A stretch of 64,000 nt of DNA, taken from contig CP040678.1 of NCBI GenBank assembly GCA_005954745.1, positions 1,240,001-1,304,000 of the forward strand. Direction: 5' to 3'. Under the pieces are notes generated by a model. That model made no database searches and had not been told where the DNA came from. It saw only the letters and a program-made list of their open reading frames with translations. The position numbers and the translations under genes are program-made. Positions 59,569 through 64,000 of the stretch are shown here, piece by piece; position 1 is the stretch's first letter; each line of letters opens with the position of its first letter. The stretch is from Halostella pelagica (GTDB lineage Archaea; Halobacteriota; Halobacteria; Halobacteriales; Natronoarchaeaceae).

Positions 59569-61536
59569 ATGGAGATGGACGATATCAACACTATCGCAGT
59601 TCTTGGTGCCGGAAACATGGGCCACGGGATAGCCGAAGTAGCCGCGCTGGCCGGCTACGACGTGAACCTGCGGGACATCAAAGAGGAGTTCGTACAGGAC
59701 GGCTACGAGCAGATAGAGTGGAGCCTGAACAAACTCGCCGAGAACGAACAGATCGGGGAGGACGAGGCGGAGGCTGCGTTAGACCGCGTGACGCCGCTGG
59801 TCGACGTGGAGGAGGCCGTCGGCGATGTCGATTTCGTTATCGAGGCCGTCCCCGAAAAGATGGAGATAAAGCAAGACGTCTACAACGAGGTCGAGGAACA
59901 CGCGCCCGACCGCGCTGTGTTCGCCACGAACACGTCGAGTCTCTCTATCACTGACCTCTCCGAGGTCACCGACCGAGCGGAACGGTTCTGCGGTATGCAC
60001 TTTTTCAACCCGCCCGTTCGGATGCAACTCGTCGAGGTCATCTCCGGCGCTCATACCGACGACGGAACGCTCGAACTCACCGAAGCGCTGGCTGAGGACT
60101 TCGGCAAGACGCCCGTCCGCGTCCGCAAGGACAGCCCGGGTTTCATCGTCAACCGCATCCTCGTCCCGCTGATGAACGAGGCCTGCTGGCTGGTCCACGA
60201 GGATGAAGCGACCATCGAGGAAGTCGACAGCACCACGAAGTACGATATGGGTCTGCCGATGGGCTCGTTCGAACTCGGCGACCAGGTCGGCAACGACGTG
60301 AGCTATCACGTTCTCGACTACATGCACGAGGTGCTCGGCGACGCCTACGAGCCCTGCCCGCTACTGGAGGAGAAAGTCGAGAACGAGGAACTCGGCAAGA
60401 AGACCGGCAAAGGATTCTACGACTACGAGAACGGCGGTGCCGACATCCCGACGGGTGCCGGAAACGAGTCGATAGAGCGCCGTCTGCAGGCCGTCATGGC
60501 GAACGAGGTCGCCCACCTCGTCGGCGACGACGTCGCCGACCCGGACGCGATAGACGAAGCCGTGATGCTCGGTGCCGGCTTCCCCGAGGGACCGGCAAAG
60601 ATGGCCGACCAAGTCGGTCTCGACGAACTGCTGGAGACGCTCGAAACTGCTCACGACGAAACCGGGGCGGCGCGGTATGAACCGGCGGAGTACCTCCGCG
60701 AAGCCGCCGAATCCGGCGGGTTCCGCGGCGGCGACGAGGGCGGCGACACGCTCGATTTCGAGACGGTTTCCATCGAGAAGACCGACGATATGGTCGCCCG
60801 CCTGACCCTCGACCGGCCGCACCGGATGAACACCATCAGCGACGACCTGCTCGACGACCTCTCGGCGGCTATCGACGAACTCGAAGCCGACGACGAGGTG
60901 CGCTCCATTCTGCTCAGCGGGGCGGGCGACAAGGCCTTCTCCGCGGGCGCTGACGTCCAGAGCATGGCAAGCGGCGCGAGTCCCCTCGAAGTGACGGAAC
61001 TGTCCCGTACCGGCCAGCAGACGTTCGGAAAGCTGGAGTCGTGCGATATGCCGGTCGTCGCCGGTATCGACGGCTACTGCCTCGGCGGCGGCATGGAGCT
61101 GGCGGCCTGTGCGGACCTGCGCGTCGCCAGCGAGCGCTCCGAACTGGGTCAGCCCGAACACGACCTCGGACTGATTCCGGGATGGGGCGGAACGCAACGC
61201 CTGCCGAAGATCGTCGGCGAGGGCCGCGCAAAGGAGATCATCTTCACCGCGGACCGCTACGACCCCGAGACGTTGGCCGACTACGGCTTCGTCAACGAGG
61301 TCGTTGCAAACGACGAACTGGACGAGCACGCCTACGATCTCGCTGCGGATCTGGCCGCCGGCCCGCCCATCGCTCACCGGTACACCAAACGCGCGATGCT
61401 TGCCGGCCGGGACGACACGACAGCCGGTCTGGAGTACGAGAATCAAGCGTTCGGTCAGCTGGCGTCCACCGACGACGTGATAGAGGGTATCACCGCGTTT
61501 ATGGGCGACGACGAACCGAACTTCGAGGGCAAGTGA
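59569..61536 (+). CDS. 3-hydroxyacyl-CoA dehydrogenase/enoyl-CoA hydratase fusion
   Basis: This 655-aa bifunctional beta-oxidation enzyme runs hydroxyacyl-CoA dehydrogenase first. A Rossmann motif VLGAGNMGHGIAEVAALAGY is at about residues 9-28, the catalytic His in FCGMHFFNPP, and C-terminal dimer domains extend to about 380. A crotonase domain follows (about 400-650) with the oxyanion segment SAGADVQSM and GYCLGGGMELAACADLRVAS. Domain order is opposite to bacterial FadB. The ATG at 59569 starts directly on the dehydrogenase fold. It works with the divergent acyl-CoA dehydrogenase. Confidence 0.93.
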   Translation: MEMDDINTIAVLGAGNMGHGIAEVAALAGYDVNLRDIKEEFVQDGYEQIEWSLNKLAENEQIGEDEAEAALDRVTPLVDVEEAVGDVDFVIEAVPEKMEIKQDVYNEVEEHAPDRAVFATNTSSLSITDLSEVTDRAERFCGMHFFNPPVRMQLVEVISGAHTDDGTLELTEALAEDFGKTPVRVRKDSPGFIVNRILVPLMNEACWLVHEDEATIEEVDSTTKYDMGLPMGSFELGDQVGNDVSYHVLDYMHEVLGDAYEPCPLLEEKVENEELGKKTGKGFYDYENGGADIPTGAGNESIERRLQAVMANEVAHLVGDDVADPDAIDEAVMLGAGFPEGPAKMADQVGLDELLETLETAHDETGAARYEPAEYLREAAESGGFRGGDEGGDTLDFETVSIEKTDDMVARLTLDRPHRMNTISDDLLDDLSAAIDELEADDEVRSILLSGAGDKAFSAGADVQSMASGASPLEVTELSRTGQQTFGKLESCDMPVVAGIDGYCLGGGMELAACADLRVASERSELGQPEHDLGLIPGWGGTQRLPKIVGEGRAKEIIFTADRYDPETLADYGFVNEVVANDELDEHAYDLAADLAAGPPIAHRYTKRAMLAGRDDTTAGLEYENQAFGQLASTDDVIEGITAFMGDDEPNFEGK

Positions 61537-61576
61537 GCGAAGCGAACGCGTGACGGAGTCGCGGTTCGTCGTCGCA

Positions 61577-61606
61577 GACGCTGAACCGAACTTCGAAGAG
61601 AAGTAG
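61577..61606 (+). repeat. Short duplicate of the preceding gene's 3' end
   Basis: GAC GCT GAA CCG AAC TTC, then codons for EEK and a TAG, closely repeats the last codons of the beta-oxidation fusion (D-D-E-P-N-F-E-G-K and TGA at 61507-61536). It lies 70 bp downstream. This may be the remains of a deleted tandem paralogue of the gene, or a local slippage duplication. Confidence 0.6.
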
Positions 61607-61683
61607 ACGAAGCCGTTAGGACACGCCGCTTTCTCCACTTTTTCACCTATTCCCGCGGAGTGACGGCCGTGACCGACGAGTGA

Positions 61684-62124
61684 TTCTGGGGCGTCGCACT
61701 GTTGCTGGTCGCGAGTCTCGGCTGGGCGGCGTACACAGTCGGCGGCAAGCGCCTCGTCCGGACGTACTCCGCGCTGGAGACGGCGACGTACTCGACGCTG
61801 TTTTCGGTGCCCGTCGTCGCAGTTCTCGTCCCCGTCGAGGTGGCGCTGACGGACGCGTCCATGAGAGGGATACCGCTCTCCGTCGACGTGGTCGGAGCGG
61901 TCCTCTATCTCGGCCTTCTCAGTACCGTCGCGGCGTAGTATCTCTGGTACAAGGGACTGGAGTTCGCGGACGCGGGGACCGTCGCCGTGTTCTTCTTCGC
62001 GCAACCCGCCGTCGGCGCGGTGCTGGGTGCGGCCGTCCTCGGGGAAGCGCTCGGCGCGGGCTATCTCGTCGGCGGTACGGTCATGTCCGTCGGTATCTAC
62101 GCGGTGACGACGGCCCGACGGTGA
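61684..62124 (+). pseudogene. EamA/DMT transporter remnant
   Basis: The frame matches the second half of a 10-helix drug/metabolite transporter (LLLVASLGWAAYTVGGKRLV, LFSVPVVAVLVPVEVAL, VGAVLYLGLLSTVAA, then YLWYKGLEFADAGTVAVFFFAQPAVGAVLG and AGYLVGGTVMSVGIYAV). It carries two in-frame stops: TGA at 61681-61683 and TAG at 61936-61938. The first half is missing. A decayed transporter gene without an insertion element. Confidence 0.8.
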
Positions 62125-62185
62125 CTCCAGGAGTCGTGTTGCTATTCCAACACTATTTTTGTGATCCACGGCCACTCCAGTTGAT

Positions 62186-62935
62186 ATGACAGCGACGATT
62201 CGAGGTACGATTCAGGGAATGGGCGCACGCGCGAACCCGGCGTTCGCAGTCGGCGCAGTCGCGGTCCCCGTCGGAGTACTCGCGTACACAGTGCTGTTCG
62301 CATCAGTCCAACTGCACACCTACGCACACGTGATGGCGGGCGTTCTCTGGACGGGTATCGACCTGTTCATGGCGCTCGTCCTCGGCCCGGTGCTCGGGGG
62401 GCTTGCCGTCGAGGAACGGGCGAACGTCTTCGAGCGGTTCACGCCGAAGATGACGTTCCTGATGCCGTCGCTCGCTCTCGTGACCATCGTCGGCGGTATC
62501 ACGCTCGCGGGGGAACTCGGGTACTTCCCGCACGCCGACCCCTGGCTCGCGCTCTTTACCGCCGCGAGTCTCCTCCCCGCACTTCTCCTGATCGGCTGGC
62601 AGTTCGACGCGTTCCGCGACTGGCGGTGGCTGGCGGCGTTCGGTGTCGCCGCCGTTGTCAGCGCCGCATCTCTCGCCGCGACGATGCCTGACTTCGCGTG
62701 GACACGGCCCGTCATCGTCGTCTCACTCGCCATCGTGACCGTCCTCAGCGTTCTCGGGTTCGGCGTGTTGCTTCCCGGGGAAGTCCGCCTCTATCGCGAG
62801 ATGATATCGAACGACCCCGACCCGGACGTGATCAGTCGTATCGGGATGCGCAACGCGAAACTGAGCGGCGTCCAGGGAGCGTTCCAGTTGGCCGTCGTCG
62901 CGGCGATGGTGTACCTTCGGTGGGGCGGGTTCTGA
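62186..62935 (+). CDS. Polytopic membrane protein of unknown function
   Basis: This 249-aa protein has about seven membrane helices (VGAVAVPVGVLAYTVLFASV, VMAGVLWTGIDLFMALVLGPVLG, MPSLALVTIVGGITLAG, LFTAASLLPALLLIGW, VVSAASLAATM, VIVVSLAIVTVLSVLGFGVL, FQLAVVAAMVYL). A His in YAHVMAGVLW and the W-T-G pattern recall CopD or DUF2269-like heme/copper membrane proteins, but this is only a resemblance. Confidence 0.7.
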   Translation: MTATIRGTIQGMGARANPAFAVGAVAVPVGVLAYTVLFASVQLHTYAHVMAGVLWTGIDLFMALVLGPVLGGLAVEERANVFERFTPKMTFLMPSLALVTIVGGITLAGELGYFPHADPWLALFTAASLLPALLLIGWQFDAFRDWRWLAAFGVAAVVSAASLAATMPDFAWTRPVIVVSLAIVTVLSVLGFGVLLPGEVRLYREMISNDPDPDVISRIGMRNAKLSGVQGAFQLAVVAAMVYLRWGGF

Positions 62936-63035
62936 GCGGCGGAAGGAGAACTGGACCCGCGTTGCGCGATGCTTTTACCGGCCTGACAACGCCGCCAATT
63001 ACTTCTCGCTGGCCTCGAAATCACCCGACGATCGA

Positions 63036-63770
63036 ATGAGCCTGGGGGACGTAATCACGGACGTTGAGAACCGCCGGAAGACGCTGACCGTCTTCAACCC
63101 CGGACCCGACGATACCCTCTATCGCGACCTCGAGGAGTACTTCGACACCCAGAACGTCGAGGTCCGCTCCGAGACGACAGAGTCGGGCCGACCGGAGGGG
63201 ATCGCAGTGCTGAGCCAGGGCGACGCCCATCTCACGTCGACATCGACCGACGTGTTACGCGCCCTGATGGACGAGACGCATCCCGGGGACGGAGGGCTCG
63301 GAATCGACGACGCCGCGCACGCCGACGTGTTGCGGTTTCTGGAGGAAACGACCTTCGCGTCGTACTCTCCCGAGCAGATGCTCGCAGCCTCCCGGGAGAT
63401 AGAGGACCGCGCCTGGCGCGTCGGCGCCGGGTGTCTCCACGCCGGATTCCAGAACGTCTCTACCCTCAACGGCACGGCTAACGTCTACCGCGACCTCGCC
63501 GAACGTCCGCTTGACGTTCACGCTTACGCGACGCCCGACCGCAGGCCGCCGACGTTGCCGGGTGTCACCGTCTATCTGGAGGAGACTGAAGAGATCGAAC
63601 GGTCCTGGTTCGTCGTCTTCGACGGCGCGGGCGAGGACGAACAGAAGTGTGCGCTCTTGGCCGAGGAACGCGAAGAAGGGGCGTTCTACGGCTTCTGGAC
63701 GTACGACCCGGCCGTCGTCGACCGTATTCTGGACAACCTGACGACGCGGTACGGCGGCGGTTCGTCGTAG
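63036..63770 (+). CDS. DICT-domain sensory protein
   Basis: This 244-aa protein matches the haloarchaeal DICT family: SLGDVITDVENRRKTLTVFNPG at the N-terminus, GIAVLSQGDAHLTSTSTDVLRALMDE, FASYSPEQMLAASREIEDRAWRVGAGCLHAGFQ, and ERSWFVVFDGAGEDEQKCALLAEE. DICT domains sense light or redox states in related proteins, but the ligand here is not known. Standalone, not fused to a kinase. Confidence 0.82.
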   Translation: MSLGDVITDVENRRKTLTVFNPGPDDTLYRDLEEYFDTQNVEVRSETTESGRPEGIAVLSQGDAHLTSTSTDVLRALMDETHPGDGGLGIDDAAHADVLRFLEETTFASYSPEQMLAASREIEDRAWRVGAGCLHAGFQNVSTLNGTANVYRDLAERPLDVHAYATPDRRPPTLPGVTVYLEETEEIERSWFVVFDGAGEDEQKCALLAEEREEGAFYGFWTYDPAVVDRILDNLTTRYGGGSS

Positions 63771-63827
63771 CGTCGCACGTCGTTTCTCGCAGAAGGTATA
63801 AAGACAGACACCTGTTTGTCGAGCGTA

Positions 63828-64000
63828 ATGGATTCGCTTTCAGATCCCGGTTCCCTCCGCGAGCGGGCGGACGTTGCGTTCCGCGAGGAGCGGAGTGTCG
63901 ACGAACGAGACGGGTTCGAGTACTTCGCGTCTATCCAGGGTATGGTCGCGGTCGGCATCACGAACGAGGCGGCCGAAGTACTGCTGATGAACAGCCCGCA
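63828..64000 (+). CDS. Probable NUDIX hydrolase, N-terminal part (runs off the window)
   Basis: The frame begins at the ATG at 63828 (DSLSDPGSLRERADVAFREE) and continues FEYFASIQGMVAVGITNEAAEVLLMNS to the window end. The last part matches the entry strand of haloarchaeal NUDIX proteins, just before the NUDIX box. A TATA-like TATAAAG lies near 63797, about 25-30 bases before the ATG. Confidence 0.6.
   Translation, partial: MDSLSDPGSLRERADVAFREERSVDERDGFEYFASIQGMVAVGITNEAAEVLLMNSP

Overview
This window comes from an extremely halophilic archaeon (class Halobacteria). The DNA is GC-rich with G/C at most third codon positions. Nearly all proteins are strongly acidic, and archaeal-type genes are present (rps15, rps3ae, KEOPS Pcc1, archaeal PilB/PilC, PhiH1-repressor-like regulators, SWIM and DICT proteins). 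I cannot name the genus from sequence alone.

Chromosomal block 1 (1-11.4 kb) is housekeeping: aroC, a nucleotide-pyrophosphatase-type phosphatase, aroA, an M24 Xaa-Pro peptidase, a lipoprotein, tyrA (prephenate dehydrogenase), an Rsm22-like methyltransferase, surE and a SelW-like redox protein. Three of these genes (aroC, aroA, tyrA) belong to aromatic amino acid synthesis. A small uncharacterised gene pair (62 and 181 aa) sits next to the provirus edge.

Provirus (about 11,475-27,376). A 22-bp direct repeat made of the 3' end of tRNA-Ala(GGC) bounds a 15.9-kb element. From left to right it carries an integrase operon with three tiny overlapping genes and an RHH regulator (minus strand); two winged-helix PhiH1-type repressors; an AT-rich membrane-protein cargo segment; and a long plus-strand virion operon. 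The virion operon runs packaging ATPase, small membrane proteins, two consecutive capsid-type proteins, and then several tail-anchored surface proteins. Next come a nuclease-like gene, a second, catalytic-domain-only tyrosine recombinase, and a minus-strand operon of tiny zinc ribbons, a SWIM protein and an RHH-winged-helix regulator. The gene order matches the tailless, internal-membrane icosahedral haloviruses (SH1/PH1/HHIV-2 type).

Chromosomal block 2 (27-49.7 kb) contains tRNA-Ala, rps15, a degenerate RecJ-like gene, pcc1 and rps3ae; a seven-gene type IV pilus operon (pilB, pilC, five pilin-like proteins) with translational overlaps; tRNA-Arg(CCT); tatA; a PrxQ/BCP-like peroxiredoxin; an HD phosphohydrolase; a broken MFS gene; a tRNA-like locus; sdhCDBA; and an M14 carboxypeptidase-like gene divergent from a RimK-retropepsin fusion. 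Three tRNA-type loci in the window share short foldback elements built from the tRNA T-arm sequence.

Repeat-protein locus (49.7-57.4 kb). Two adjacent secreted giants stand out. One is a 1210-aa protein with a seven-bladed FG-GAP propeller and a Gln-rich array. The other is a 904-aa protein made almost entirely of a 47/48-residue Asn/Asp/Gln/Gly repeat with exact 141/144-bp periodicity. The same period appears in the Gln-rich array of the first protein. I suggest a halophilic adhesin/curli-like amyloid pair, followed by a membrane-bound winged-helix protein that may regulate it.

The end of the window (57.4-64 kb) holds an AlkA-type glycosylase, acyl-CoA dehydrogenase, a 3-hydroxyacyl-CoA dehydrogenase/enoyl-CoA hydratase fusion followed by a 30-bp echo of its own 3' end, an EamA transporter pseudogene, a membrane protein, a DICT sensory protein and the start of a probable NUDIX hydrolase.
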